Below, one piece after another: positions 8,246-16,558 of a stretch of DNA of 64,000 bases. The notes below the pieces were generated by a model. The model was not told the DNA's origin, did not search any database, and worked only from the letters and a program-made list of their open reading frames with translations. The number at the start of each line of letters is the position of its first letter. The first letter of the stretch is position 1. A program made the position numbers and the translations under genes. Origin of the DNA: Gammaproteobacteria bacterium UBA4421 (GTDB lineage Bacteria > Pseudomonadota > Gammaproteobacteria > Pseudomonadales > Azotimanducaceae); the NCBI GenBank assembly GCA_002389675.1, contig DGQF01000032.1:7395-71394 (forward strand). Direction: 5' to 3'.

Positions 8246-9142
8246 TTAAAGTCTTACCTCACCGTCCACCCAGGCGCGGATTAAATGGTGGGCGATAGCA
8301 AGTTTGCCGGGCACGCGAAGGTCTGCAGGGCTCTCACCCAGCGCTAAGATCACCTGTTCGCTGGAAAACCAACGAACGTCGGCCATTTCCGCTTCATTGA
8401 TGGTGATGGCATGGCTACGTGCAATGCCGTGACAGCCAATCATCAGTTGAGAGGGGAAAGGCCAAGGTTGAGATGAATGATAATGTACATCGCCAACAGC
8501 AATGCAGGCCTCTTCTTTGACTTCCCGGCGCACGGCTTCCTCGAGGGATTCACCTTGATCGATGAATCCGGCAAGCGCGGAATAAAAATTTGTATTGGCC
8601 ATAAAACCCTGAGACTGTCCGAGTAGGCATCGTTCTCCGCCGGGCCGGTCGATAATCAGCATAATTGCAACGGGGTCGGTGCGCGGAAAAATATGTTTAT
8701 GGCAGCTTAAACACCGCCTGATCTGGCCCCCGCGCTCCGCTGTGCTGGGTTGCCCACATTGCGCACAAAAGGGGTTTCGGCGATGCCAGTCCAGTTGTGC
8801 GCGCGCCTGCGCCAAGATTCCGGTATCCGCGCTTGCGAGGTGGGCGGCGACAGCTCGGCAGTCAACGAAACTTTTGGGGTCTGCGGGATCCGGGACGTCA
8901 ACGGCAAAGTGAGGGACATTGTTCTGAAGACCCAAAAAAATGAGTTGATTGTGCTCGGGTAAAGCCGGGCGCGTTCGCCATGCCAGTGTTTGGTCGGCGT
9001 TAAGCAGGACATTGAGCTTGTGAAAGGGTAGAAATAACGCACTCGAGTGGTCTGCCAGCGCGGCGACGCTGGCATCTTCGCGACGAATGTTTTCCCCTCT
9101 ATCTAAAGGATTTCCGGCAAAAGGGTGAACGGGATTTCTCAC
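8246..9142 (-). CDS. nudC: NAD+ diphosphatase / RNA decapping Nudix hydrolase NudC
   Basis: The 298-residue product has the NudC layout: an N-terminal domain, a zinc ribbon (CAQC...CLSC, residues about 137-158), the Nudix box GFIDQGESLEEAVRREVKEE with catalytic Glu residues, and the family mark SQPWPFPSQLM just after it. NudC splits NAD(H) to NMN and AMP and removes NAD caps from RNA. The Gly near the end of the Nudix box is Cys here (EEACI). The start is GTG 9142 with GAGG 8 nt upstream. It is cytoplasmic and diverges from the aldo/keto reductase gene. Confidence 0.95.
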   Translation of the reverse strand: MRNPVHPFAGNPLDRGENIRREDASVAALADHSSALFLPFHKLNVLLNADQTLAWRTRPALPEHNQLIFLGLQNNVPHFAVDVPDPADPKSFVDCRAVAAHLASADTGILAQARAQLDWHRRNPFCAQCGQPSTAERGGQIRRCLSCHKHIFPRTDPVAIMLIIDRPGGERCLLGQSQGFMANTNFYSALAGFIDQGESLEEAVRREVKEEACIAVGDVHYHSSQPWPFPSQLMIGCHGIARSHAITINEAEMADVRWFSSEQVILALGESPADLRVPGKLAIAHHLIRAWVDGEVRL

Positions 9143-9202
9143 TTTTAGGCCTCATTTCAAAGGTCTTTAGCCTACCAAAATAAGCTTTGGTTTTCGCCTC
9201 AT

Positions 9203-9218
9203 GCCCGCGCAAGCGGGC
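9203..9218. repeat. Hairpin with GCAA tetraloop between nudC and aldo/keto reductase genes
   Basis: GCCCGC-GCAA-GCGGGC gives a perfect six-pair stem closed by a GNRA loop in the divergent spacer, 57 nt before the aldo/keto reductase start. It could form in the leader mRNA or be a protein-binding palindrome. There is no T-tract. Confidence 0.45.
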
Positions 9219-9274
9219 GTGTTATCTCCCGGGGTTTTAGGCTAGGCTAGTCTTTGTACAAGCGAGGATGTGAC

Positions 9275-10171
9275 ATGATTGAAAAAATACCGTTTGGACG
9301 TACGGGGCACCTTAGCAGTCGAACGATTTTTGGGGCAGCTGCGTTGGGTGCAATGAGTCAAGAACGGGCAGACAGCACCTTGGCCAAGCTGGACCTTTAT
9401 GGGGTGAATCATATTGATGTTGCCGCCAGTTATGGAGAGGCCGAGTTGCGCCTTGCACCTCTGCTTAAAACTCGCCGTGCTGATTTTTTCTTGGCCACTA
9501 AAACGGGGCTGCGCACAAAAAATGAGGCGAAAGAGGAACTGCAACGCTCGCTTGAAAGGATGGGGGTTGAGCAGGTTGACCTAATTCAAATGCATAACTT
9601 GGTTCAGCGTGATCAATGGGATGTGGCGATGGGTCCTGGCGGCGCGTTGGAAGCTCTGATTGAAGCTCGTGAGGCTGGATGGGTGCGCTTTATTGGTGTG
9701 ACAGGTCACGGGACCTATGCACCGAGCATGCATAAAAAGAGTCTTGAGCGTTTTGATTTCGACTCAGTTTTGTTGCCGTATAATTTTTCAATGATGTCCA
9801 ATCCCGTGTACGCGGAAGATTTTGACGCGCTGTATTCGCTTTGTCAGCAACGGCAGGTGGGGATACAAACCATCAAAGCCGTGGCTTTGCGCCGTTGGCG
9901 CGAAGACGATCCGGAGAAACACTTCAGCTGGTATAAACCGATTCGAGAACCGCAGGCGCTAAAACGAGCGGTGGACTTTGTATTGTCGCGCCCTGGATTG
10001 TTTGTGAATACCACAAGTGATGCTTCCCTGTTAGACACGGTATTTCGGGCCGCTGGCGAGCCGGTGGCGGCCCCTGATCCCTTTGTGTTGAGCGCAGACG
10101 CAGAAACCTTGGGGGTTGAGCCTTTGTTTGTTCGCGGACTTTCTGACGACGTTTTGCTCAAGGAGGCATAG
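9275..10171 (+). CDS. Aldo/keto reductase
   Basis: A 298-residue TIM-barrel oxidoreductase. Catalytic tetrad positions can be read: Asp in HIDVAASYGE, Tyr four residues later, Lys in FFLATKTGLR and His in LIQMHNLV. It would reduce a carbonyl with NAD(P)H. ATG 9275 has GAGG 7 nt upstream and is preferred to an upstream TTG. The TauD-like gene begins 3 nt after the stop with AAGGAGG inside the end of this gene, so the two form an operon. A second, exported aldo/keto reductase lies at 12743-14002 on the other strand and is only distantly alike. The substrate is unknown. Confidence 0.9.
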   Translation: MIEKIPFGRTGHLSSRTIFGAAALGAMSQERADSTLAKLDLYGVNHIDVAASYGEAELRLAPLLKTRRADFFLATKTGLRTKNEAKEELQRSLERMGVEQVDLIQMHNLVQRDQWDVAMGPGGALEALIEAREAGWVRFIGVTGHGTYAPSMHKKSLERFDFDSVLLPYNFSMMSNPVYAEDFDALYSLCQQRQVGIQTIKAVALRRWREDDPEKHFSWYKPIREPQALKRAVDFVLSRPGLFVNTTSDASLLDTVFRAAGEPVAAPDPFVLSADAETLGVEPLFVRGLSDDVLLKEA

Positions 10172-10174
10172 TTT

Positions 10175-11065
10175 ATGGCGCAACCATTTCTAGTCACGCA
10201 GTTGGGAGGTGCACTGGGCGCTGAGGTTCAGGGCATCGATCTGGGTAATCTCTCCGACGCACAGGTCACTGACATCAAAGAATTATTGCTGGCGCACAAG
10301 GTCATTTTTTTCCCTCAACAGTCAATTAGCTTAGATCAGCACGTGGCGCTTGGGGAACACTTTGGAACTATTGAAAATCACCCGAATTTAAAAAACCCGT
10401 TCACCGATTACCCGGGGGTTTTTGAGCTGGCTGCCAGTCACGGTGGGACAGCTGACGAGTGGCATACCGATATTACTTTTGAGCGGCGCCCATCGGTGAT
10501 GTCGGTTTTGCATATGGTGAAATGTCCGCCCGTTGGAGGGGATACTATGTGGACAAGCTTAGAGCGCGCCTATGATGAACTGTCTCCCCCGATTCAGGCG
10601 CTTTGTGAAAATCTGACGGCTTTGCATGATGCATTGCCGCACAACAGGCCCGATAAAATGGCGGTTCATCCGGTAGTGCGAGTGCATCCTGAAACCGGCC
10701 GTAAGTCACTTTATGTCAATGAGCATTTCACCCGGCGGCTGATTGAGGTCAATGCACAGGAAAGTGAAGTATTGCTCGCTCATTTGACACGCTGGGTGCA
10801 AAACCCGCGCTTTACTGTCAGATACCGCTGGAGCGAAGGCTGTGTGGCGATGTGGGATAATCGCTGTACGCAGCACTTTGTGCTCAATGATTTCGTCGGA
10901 GAGCGGATTATTCAGCGGGTCACAGTGATGGGAGACGAGGTTGAAGGTGTTGGCCAGTCGCAGTATACGCCCCATCTCGCGGCTGGCCCAATGACGGCTA
11001 TGAGCCGCCATGACCGGCAGTTGGCACTGTTTCTTAAATCACAGAAAAAAGCAGCAGAGGGTTAA
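10175..11065 (+). CDS. TauD/TfdA family Fe(II)/2-oxoglutarate dioxygenase
   Basis: The 296-residue protein has the iron-binding HxD of the family in DEWHTDITF (near residue 92), the distal His in CTQHFV (near 232) and the 2-oxoglutarate-binding Arg region GERIIQRVTV. Family members hydroxylate taurine, 2,4-D, sulfate esters and other small molecules, using oxygen and releasing succinate and CO2. The ribosome binding site AAGGAGG is strong. It is translationally close to the aldo/keto reductase gene, which could act on the aldehyde or ketone it makes (inference). The stop overlaps the stop of larE by 2 nt in convergent orientation. Confidence 0.93.
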   Translation: MAQPFLVTQLGGALGAEVQGIDLGNLSDAQVTDIKELLLAHKVIFFPQQSISLDQHVALGEHFGTIENHPNLKNPFTDYPGVFELAASHGGTADEWHTDITFERRPSVMSVLHMVKCPPVGGDTMWTSLERAYDELSPPIQALCENLTALHDALPHNRPDKMAVHPVVRVHPETGRKSLYVNEHFTRRLIEVNAQESEVLLAHLTRWVQNPRFTVRYRWSEGCVAMWDNRCTQHFVLNDFVGERIIQRVTVMGDEVEGVGQSQYTPHLAAGPMTAMSRHDRQLALFLKSQKKAAEG

Positions 11066-11922
11066 GGCGTCGGCGGGTGGACGTTAACCACCTGAATTTG
11101 TTCGCTGGACAGCGTATCGTTCAAGGACCCCGAGCGAAAACCGCCCAGATCTAATGCAACATAAGTGTACCCGGCCTGTTTTATCGCGCGGTTTATTGAG
11201 TCACTGTTTTCTATGGCCCGCTGAAGTTCGTGACCCGGAATCTCCAAGCGCGCGACGTTGCCATGATGGCGAACGCGAAATTGGCTGAACTCAAACGACT
11301 CTAATACCGCCTCGGCGGCTTCAACTTGTGCAAGCAATGCTTGGGTGATGTGGGTGCCATAGGGGAAACGGCTGGATAAGCATGCGGCCTGTGGTTTTGC
11401 GGCGTTCTCCAAGCCTAAAGCGTGCGCCAGCGCTCTGATGTCCGCCTTGTGAAAGCCGCATTCAACCAGAGGTGAACGTACTTCGAAATTCTCGGCGGCA
11501 ATCAACCCCGGTCGATGGTCGCCTAGATCGTCTAGATTGGTGCCGTTGAGCACAATAGACACATTGAGGCTTGTCGCCATGTCGTCTAGATAGGTGTAGA
11601 GCGAAGACTTGCAGTGGAAACATCGATTGACCGGGTTTGCTCGATACTCTGGTTTAGACAGTTCATCGGTGACAATCACTTGATGTCGTATTCCCCAGAT
11701 TGCCGCTAGATTTTCTGCCAGTGCAAGATCTGCACGCTTGAGACTGGCCGATGCAGAGGTCACCGCAAGTGCGTTGTTTCCCAAAACCTCACCCGCAACA
11801 AATGCCACGAGCGAACTGTCAATGCCCCCTGAAAAAGCAATGATCACGCTTTCGTATTGCGATAAATGCTGCTTAAGGGCGTTATATTTTTCTGCGATGG
11901 CACTTTGCATGTGGCGGCTCAT
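11062..11922 (-). CDS. larE: ATP-dependent sacrificial sulfur transferase LarE
   Basis: The 286-residue product has the PP-loop FSGGIDSSLVAF at 30-41 for ATP, CFHCKSSLY near 101-109 and ACLSSRFPYG with Cys181, which matches the Cys that some LarE proteins give up as sulfur donor. LarE adenylates the pyridinium dicarboxylate made by LarB and adds sulfur on the way to the nickel-pincer nucleotide cofactor. Two further Cys (101 and 104) are also present. The start is set at ATG 11922, 25 nt after the larB stop; upstream TTG at 11988 would run into larB. The gene is downstream of larB in one run. larC is not in the window. Confidence 0.92.
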   Translation of the reverse strand: MSRHMQSAIAEKYNALKQHLSQYESVIIAFSGGIDSSLVAFVAGEVLGNNALAVTSASASLKRADLALAENLAAIWGIRHQVIVTDELSKPEYRANPVNRCFHCKSSLYTYLDDMATSLNVSIVLNGTNLDDLGDHRPGLIAAENFEVRSPLVECGFHKADIRALAHALGLENAAKPQAACLSSRFPYGTHITQALLAQVEAAEAVLESFEFSQFRVRHHGNVARLEIPGHELQRAIENSDSINRAIKQAGYTYVALDLGGFRSGSLNDTLSSEQIQVVNVHPPTP

Positions 11923-11947
11923 ACTGAGAAGGACAGAGAAGACTATC

Positions 11948-12685
11948 CTACAAACGATTGATGGTATTCGCCAGAAAACCTGCACCAAAGCCGTTGTCGA
12001 TGTTCACAACGCTGACTCCGGATGCGCAGCTGGTCAGCATTCCTAATAAGGCGGCAACGCCATCAAAAGCGGCACCATAACCCACACTGGTGGGAACCGC
12101 GATCACCGGCTTATCGACCAGTCCGCCGATGACGCTTGGCAGGGCACCCTCCATTCCGGCAACAACAATGAGTACTCGTGCTTCGCGCAAGTCGTCCAGT
12201 CGAGATAATAGGCGATGTAATCCTGCCACCCCGACATCAAATATCCGCGTGACCGGATTGCCAAAAAACTCTGCTGTTAGTGCGGCTTCTTCGGCAACGT
12301 TGATGTCTGAGGTGCCTGCAGTGACCACCGCAATGGAGGTGCTTGGGCTCTGCGGTGGCTGGGCATGCCAGGACAGCAGTTGTGCGTTGCTGTGATAGCT
12401 GGCGTTTTGAGGCAAATCGGTTAGGGCAGCGTATTTATCCGGATGAAGCCGGGTGACTAAGATGTTGCTGTTTTTTGCCTGTAGGCTGCTGATGATATCG
12501 GCAATCTGATCAGCTGATTTACCTTCACCAAAAATGACTTCGCCTGCGCCGGTGCGACGTTTTCGGTCGTGGTCGATGATGGTGTGGCCAATATCTTCGA
12601 AGTAGTGGGCGCGTATGCCAGTGAGGGCATCGGCTAAGTCTAAGGTTCCAGATTTGTATTGGTTCAGGAGGTCTTCAATGGCCAT
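11948..12685 (-). CDS. larB: Pyridinium-3,5-biscarboxylic acid mononucleotide synthase LarB
   Basis: The 245-residue protein has a variable N-terminal part and a C-terminal PurE-like domain: VVTAGTSDINVAEEAALTAE, FDVGVAGLHRLLSRL, VVAGMEGALPSVIGGLVDKP and VPTSVGYGAAFDGVAALL. LarB carboxylates and hydrolyses nicotinic acid adenine dinucleotide, the first step to the nickel-pincer nucleotide. AGGAG stands about 9 nt before ATG 12685. It is followed directly by larE. The spacer to the upstream Fe-S aldo/keto reductase gene is 57 nt, so co-transcription is possible. Confidence 0.94.
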   Translation of the reverse strand: MAIEDLLNQYKSGTLDLADALTGIRAHYFEDIGHTIIDHDRKRRTGAGEVIFGEGKSADQIADIISSLQAKNSNILVTRLHPDKYAALTDLPQNASYHSNAQLLSWHAQPPQSPSTSIAVVTAGTSDINVAEEAALTAEFFGNPVTRIFDVGVAGLHRLLSRLDDLREARVLIVVAGMEGALPSVIGGLVDKPVIAVPTSVGYGAAFDGVAALLGMLTSCASGVSVVNIDNGFGAGFLANTINRL

Positions 12686-12742
12686 AGGATTAAACTCCTG
12701 TGCGTTGTTTGCGGGTTGTCACGTCCAACATAGTCTCGAGCT

Positions 12743-14002
12743 TCATGTCAAAACTTCCCCGGGTTGCTGCTGCAACATTTGATGGGTGGGTCTGCACAGC
12801 TGGTTAATTTGAATGCCGTTTGGACAAGCGTTTTGGCAGGGTTCGCCGGAACAGCTCAGACAGGCGCTGGCATTATTTGCCAGAAGGGCATATTCGTTGC
12901 GTGCAAATTGTGTGTCGCCGTAGTCTGTGGCATACATGCGGGTGCGTAAAACGTCGGCAATAGGGACGTCTGCAGGGCAGGCGCCGCTGCATAAATTACA
13001 GGCGTGGCGGCAGTAGTTTGCGCCGTTAAGTTTGGCGTAGCGATTCAGCAAATTGCGTGCGGCGTGAGACACGAAAGGTTGTCCTGATGCACCAAGATAT
13101 TCGTTAATTTTATCCGTGCTGGTCATTGAGATAATCAGAGCATCGACGTCCGGGTTTGCCAGAACCCAACTGAAAGCGGCCTGAGAAAAAGTGCCTGCGC
13201 CCGCTTTTTCATAGGGACGCATGTCGTTCAGGCGTGCGCCCATTAACGTCTTCATGGCGATCACGCCGACATCTCTTTTCTTTGCTTTGGCGATCACGCG
13301 GGGCAGATCAGGTAGTGTGGCAATGCGGTCAAAGGCGCGGGTTAAGCCTTCGTAAAAAGCAGGATCCTGCCCAAAGTTGTAGCCAACCAACATGACATCG
13401 ATCAGATCTTCGTCGAGTGCGTAGTCGATACATTCGATCAATCTGCCGGCGTGTCCGGAAAGTCCGCTGAAACGGACTTTACCTTGTGTCTTAGCCCGAT
13501 CGATGAAGCTCTGCCATTCGGGGCTGGCAACCGCGTCGATGCTGTTCACCGCATGATTCATGTAGACGTCAACATAATCGGTTTGCAGTCGCCCGAGTGA
13601 CGCCTCGAGGTTGCGCATCATAGCCGGTGCGCGGGTGTTGGCGTTGATGCCGGTTTTAGAGACGAGGTATATTGATTGCCGGCGACCTTTAAGCGCTTGA
13701 CCAAGCACCGTTTCAGACTGCCCGCGGGTATAGCTTTCTGCGCTGTCAAAATAGTTGATGCCGCGATCAAGGGCATGATGCACAAGATGTGCATCATCAC
13801 TGCGCAAGCGACTAGCACCAAAAGAAATATCCGATATGTTCAGATCAGTCCGGCCCAATCGTCTGTAACTGCGCACCCCCTGATGTTCACCGACAGCTTC
13901 TGCACTGATCTGTGCGCCGGTTTGGGCTGGAATCGAAACACTTGCGGCACCTAAGGCAACATGGGCGCCGGTTTTCAGAAAATGACGTCTTTGGCGATTC
14001 AT
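12743..14002 (-). CDS. Tat-exported aldo/keto reductase with two 4Fe-4S clusters
   Basis: The 419-residue product starts with a twin-arginine signal (RQRRHFLKT, then a hydrophobic stretch), so it is probably exported folded to the periplasm. The body is an aldo/keto reductase: Asp and Tyr in INYFDSAESYTRG, Lys in YLVSKTG, His in DVYMNHAV. The C-terminal tail has two ferredoxin-like Cys sets: 331, 335, 338 and 342, then 381, 384, 389 and 393, each ending in CP. This suggests electron transfer through Fe-S clusters rather than only NAD(P)H. It lies between the CoA-transferase and larB genes on the same strand. The substrate is unknown. Confidence 0.9.
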   Translation of the reverse strand: MNRQRRHFLKTGAHVALGAASVSIPAQTGAQISAEAVGEHQGVRSYRRLGRTDLNISDISFGASRLRSDDAHLVHHALDRGINYFDSAESYTRGQSETVLGQALKGRRQSIYLVSKTGINANTRAPAMMRNLEASLGRLQTDYVDVYMNHAVNSIDAVASPEWQSFIDRAKTQGKVRFSGLSGHAGRLIECIDYALDEDLIDVMLVGYNFGQDPAFYEGLTRAFDRIATLPDLPRVIAKAKKRDVGVIAMKTLMGARLNDMRPYEKAGAGTFSQAAFSWVLANPDVDALIISMTSTDKINEYLGASGQPFVSHAARNLLNRYAKLNGANYCRHACNLCSGACPADVPIADVLRTRMYATDYGDTQFARNEYALLANNASACLSCSGEPCQNACPNGIQINQLCRPTHQMLQQQPGEVLT

Positions 14003-14065
14003 AGAGCTATGGCCTTTTTTATGTTTGCACGGAGGTTTACCGTAACTGGCCCCCGCGGTTGACGC

Positions 14066-15304
14066 TTAGCGGCTGTTACCTAGCCCAATAGTGCCACTGT
14101 CTAGCAGTGATTGGATATCTTGTTCGCTTAATCCATGGTTGCTCAGTACATCTTTTGTATGTTGACCGAGCAGGGGTGCAGGACCCTGTGGCTTAACATC
14201 AGCGGTGGCAAAGCGCATGGGTATGTTGACTGTCTGGTATTCGCCTATGTCAGGATGGGCAACGGTTGGGAATAGCCCGATGGCCTGCGCGTGGGGGTCT
14301 TGCGGGACCTCATGGAGCCCCAGCACTGGACCCCAGATTAGCCCTGCCTTGTCGAAAAGCTTGCCCCATTGATCTCGAGACTTCAGGCTAAGGGCGGCGT
14401 CTATCAGTTCGATGAGGGCGGCCATATTGCGATAGCGTGAGCGAGAGTCTATAAAACGAGGGTCCTCAATTAGATGCTCAACGTCGATTGCTTCGCACAG
14501 GCGTGACCAATAAACGGCATCGGGCATCATGTTGAAAACGACCCATTTACCATCCCCGCAAGGAAATCGGTTGGCAGTTATGGCTAGCATTTCGTGTCGC
14601 GCGCGACGGCGAACGGGCGCGTGATCAATAGCGGTCACTGCATAATCTGTCGCCTGCGTCCAGACAGCTGTTTCGTAGAGGGAAGTTTCAACCACCTGTG
14701 GCTCCCCGGATTTTTCAGCCAAACGCAGCGCGGCCAGAATGGCACCAACCATAGCCAGGCCTGTGGTATGGTCACCTTGCGCAGGGCGTGCCATCGGCAC
14801 AATGCCAGCGTCTCCCTCGCGCTGGGCATCATATAAGCCGGATCGACCAAAAAATGCGGTGACGTCGTAGCCAGGACGCCAAGCATCGGGACCGGTAGTG
14901 CCATAACCTGTCAAGGTCGCGTGTACCAAGTTCGGTTGGACGGTAAACAGGCTGTTCGGGTCAAGGCCAAATTTCTCTTGCCGGTTGACCAATAAATTGC
15001 ACATGAAGATATCAGCCTTAGCTACTAAGCTGCGCACCAAGTCAGCACCTTCGGGCTGATCCAGCGCAACCGCAACAGATTTTTTGCCGCGGTTGTCTAC
15101 GTCAAAACCGAAATCATAATCACGGGTTGCCTCGTCAAAATCCTCTCCCTTGAGTGGTCTGGACATGCCGCGCATTGGGTCTCCGCTGAGCGGCTCAATT
15201 TTGATCACCGTTGCGCCGAGATCTGCAAGTATTGCGCCGGCACTGGGTGCGGCCATGTAGCTGTCAATTTCAACGATGACAATGTCTTGTAAGGGTAGGG
15301 TCAT
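14066..15304 (-). CDS. CaiB/BaiF (family III) CoA-transferase
   Basis: The 412-residue protein has family III marks: VIVEIDSYMAAPSAGAILAD at the start, LGATVIKIEPLSGDPMR, VDNRGKKSVAVALDQPEG, and GYGTTGPDAWRPGYD, whose Asp fits the catalytic aspartate that forms the glutamyl/aspartyl-CoA intermediate. It moves CoA between carboxylic acids in the cytoplasm. AGGA precedes ATG 15304. The gene opens the leftward run to the Fe-S aldo/keto reductase, larB and larE, so the substrate may be a hydroxy or keto acid handled by this group (inference). Confidence 0.93.
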   Translation of the reverse strand: MTLPLQDIVIVEIDSYMAAPSAGAILADLGATVIKIEPLSGDPMRGMSRPLKGEDFDEATRDYDFGFDVDNRGKKSVAVALDQPEGADLVRSLVAKADIFMCNLLVNRQEKFGLDPNSLFTVQPNLVHATLTGYGTTGPDAWRPGYDVTAFFGRSGLYDAQREGDAGIVPMARPAQGDHTTGLAMVGAILAALRLAEKSGEPQVVETSLYETAVWTQATDYAVTAIDHAPVRRRARHEMLAITANRFPCGDGKWVVFNMMPDAVYWSRLCEAIDVEHLIEDPRFIDSRSRYRNMAALIELIDAALSLKSRDQWGKLFDKAGLIWGPVLGLHEVPQDPHAQAIGLFPTVAHPDIGEYQTVNIPMRFATADVKPQGPAPLLGQHTKDVLSNHGLSEQDIQSLLDSGTIGLGNSR

Positions 15305-15467
15305 GATGGTCCTAATTGATTCATGATTCGACGATTTCTGAGCCTCGGCGGGGCCTGATCCGCTTGGCTTAAGTTTGTCGCTAGAATAGCGGTTTTTGAT
15401 GTGGAGCGGGCGGCAGGAGCCAGCTTAAATATTATTTTTTTGAGTGTCATAGCACGAGCGGTTCAAG

Positions 15468-15770
15468 CTAACGATAGTGGGCTTGAAGCAGCTGCAGCTG
15501 AACGTCGCCGATGGAGGTACAACTGCTGGCTGCAGCTTGAGGTAAAATATGTTCGGCCACATAAGGTTCAAAACCATTACGCGAAAACGGGCTGAAATTT
15601 GCGAATTCCAGCTCCACAGAAAATCCGTCCACTACTGGCAGAATGGTAATTGCGGTGGCATTGGGCAGCAACTCCAAAAGCTCACCGGTAAGTGCGACTT
15701 TAGCGCCGCGCTCAGGCGCAACACCCTTTAAAAGATATTTTAAAATACACTGAGTTTCCAGTTCACTCAT
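15468..15770 (-). CDS. Possible hypothetical protein, 100 residues
   Basis: An open frame in the space between the CoA-transferase and START-domain genes. The product begins MSELETQCILKYLLKG and has mixed hydrophobic-polar sequence that reads as a small soluble alpha/beta protein. I recognise no family and see only a weak ribosome binding site. The frames on the opposite strand look less protein-like. It may be real because the interval is otherwise long for this genome. Confidence 0.4.
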   Translation of the reverse strand: MSELETQCILKYLLKGVAPERGAKVALTGELLELLPNATAITILPVVDGFSVELEFANFSPFSRNGFEPYVAEHILPQAAASSCTSIGDVQLQLLQAHYR

Positions 15771-15915
15771 TGGCTAGGCTGAGCACTCGCCAGTGGCATG
15801 CGCATCGGGGGGTGTCTCCGGATTGTTTAGCTGACATAAATGGGGATTAAACCAGTTAAACTTTCCCTCTTGCAACGCTCCTTTTATATGTCATGGATTA
15901 AACCGGGATTTTGAA

Positions 15916-16551
15916 ATGCCAAAACAGCAGATGTTAACATGGGGTTTGATCGCTTTGGGTTGGCTGGGCGGGCTCACCCACGGGGTCGGTTGGGCTAATG
16001 AAATAAACGCAGATTGGCAACTGGCAAAGCAAGATCGCGGGGTGGCGGTTTACACCGGTGCGGTGGCTGGGTCAAAGTTTTTAGCCTTTAAAGCGGTCAC
16101 CATTGTTGCTGATCCGCTGGATGAGGTTCTGGCGGTTTTGTTGGATCATACAAAGTATCCGCTTTGGTATGCCAATTGTGAGCAGGCGCAGGTGCTTGAT
16201 GTGCTGGGCACGGATCAGACGATGGTAAGAATTGTTGTGAAGACCCCTTTTCCACTTGCTAGCCGCGAAACCATCAATACAGTGACTTTGACACGATCAG
16301 AACACAGCGCGCGTATTGATCTGGTCAATGCGCCAGGGGCGGTGCCTTTGACCCGCGGAGTGGTGCGTATGCAGACGGCTGGCGGCAGCTGGGTGCTGCA
16401 AACGGTGCCCGGGGGGACTCAGGTGCTTCAGACCTACCATGCCGATCCTCAGGTCAAGATGCCTGCTTGGATGATTAATCGTTTTATTATTGATGGCCCG
16501 CTTCAGTCGATGAAAAATCTCGCTGATAGACTGGAGCGGGAGACGAAATGA
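15916..16551 (+). CDS. Secreted START/SRPBCC-domain lipid-binding-like protein
   Basis: A 211-residue protein with a signal peptide (hydrophobic to about residue 25, probable cut near GWA-NE). The mature part resembles the START domain: DWQLAKQDRGVAVYTG, LDHTKYPLWYANCEQAQVL, VKTPFPLASRETI and a C-terminal helix (IDGPLQSMKNLADRLE). START folds bind lipids or other hydrophobic ligands in a deep pocket; the ligand here is unknown. It would act in the periplasm. The promoter region upstream is AT-rich. It converges on the MFS gene, with stops 7 nt apart. Confidence 0.85.
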   Translation: MPKQQMLTWGLIALGWLGGLTHGVGWANEINADWQLAKQDRGVAVYTGAVAGSKFLAFKAVTIVADPLDEVLAVLLDHTKYPLWYANCEQAQVLDVLGTDQTMVRIVVKTPFPLASRETINTVTLTRSEHSARIDLVNAPGAVPLTRGVVRMQTAGGSWVLQTVPGGTQVLQTYHADPQVKMPAWMINRFIIDGPLQSMKNLADRLERETK

Positions 16552-16558
16552 CGGTTTT

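Noticed and set aside
11923..11988. Longer LarE from TTG 11988
   Set aside because: It would overlap the end of larB by 41 nt and the added residues are unlike LarE.
15401..15731. Plus-strand frames opposite the hypothetical protein at 15468
   Set aside because: Short, lacking a ribosome binding site, and with less protein-like composition than the minus-strand frame.
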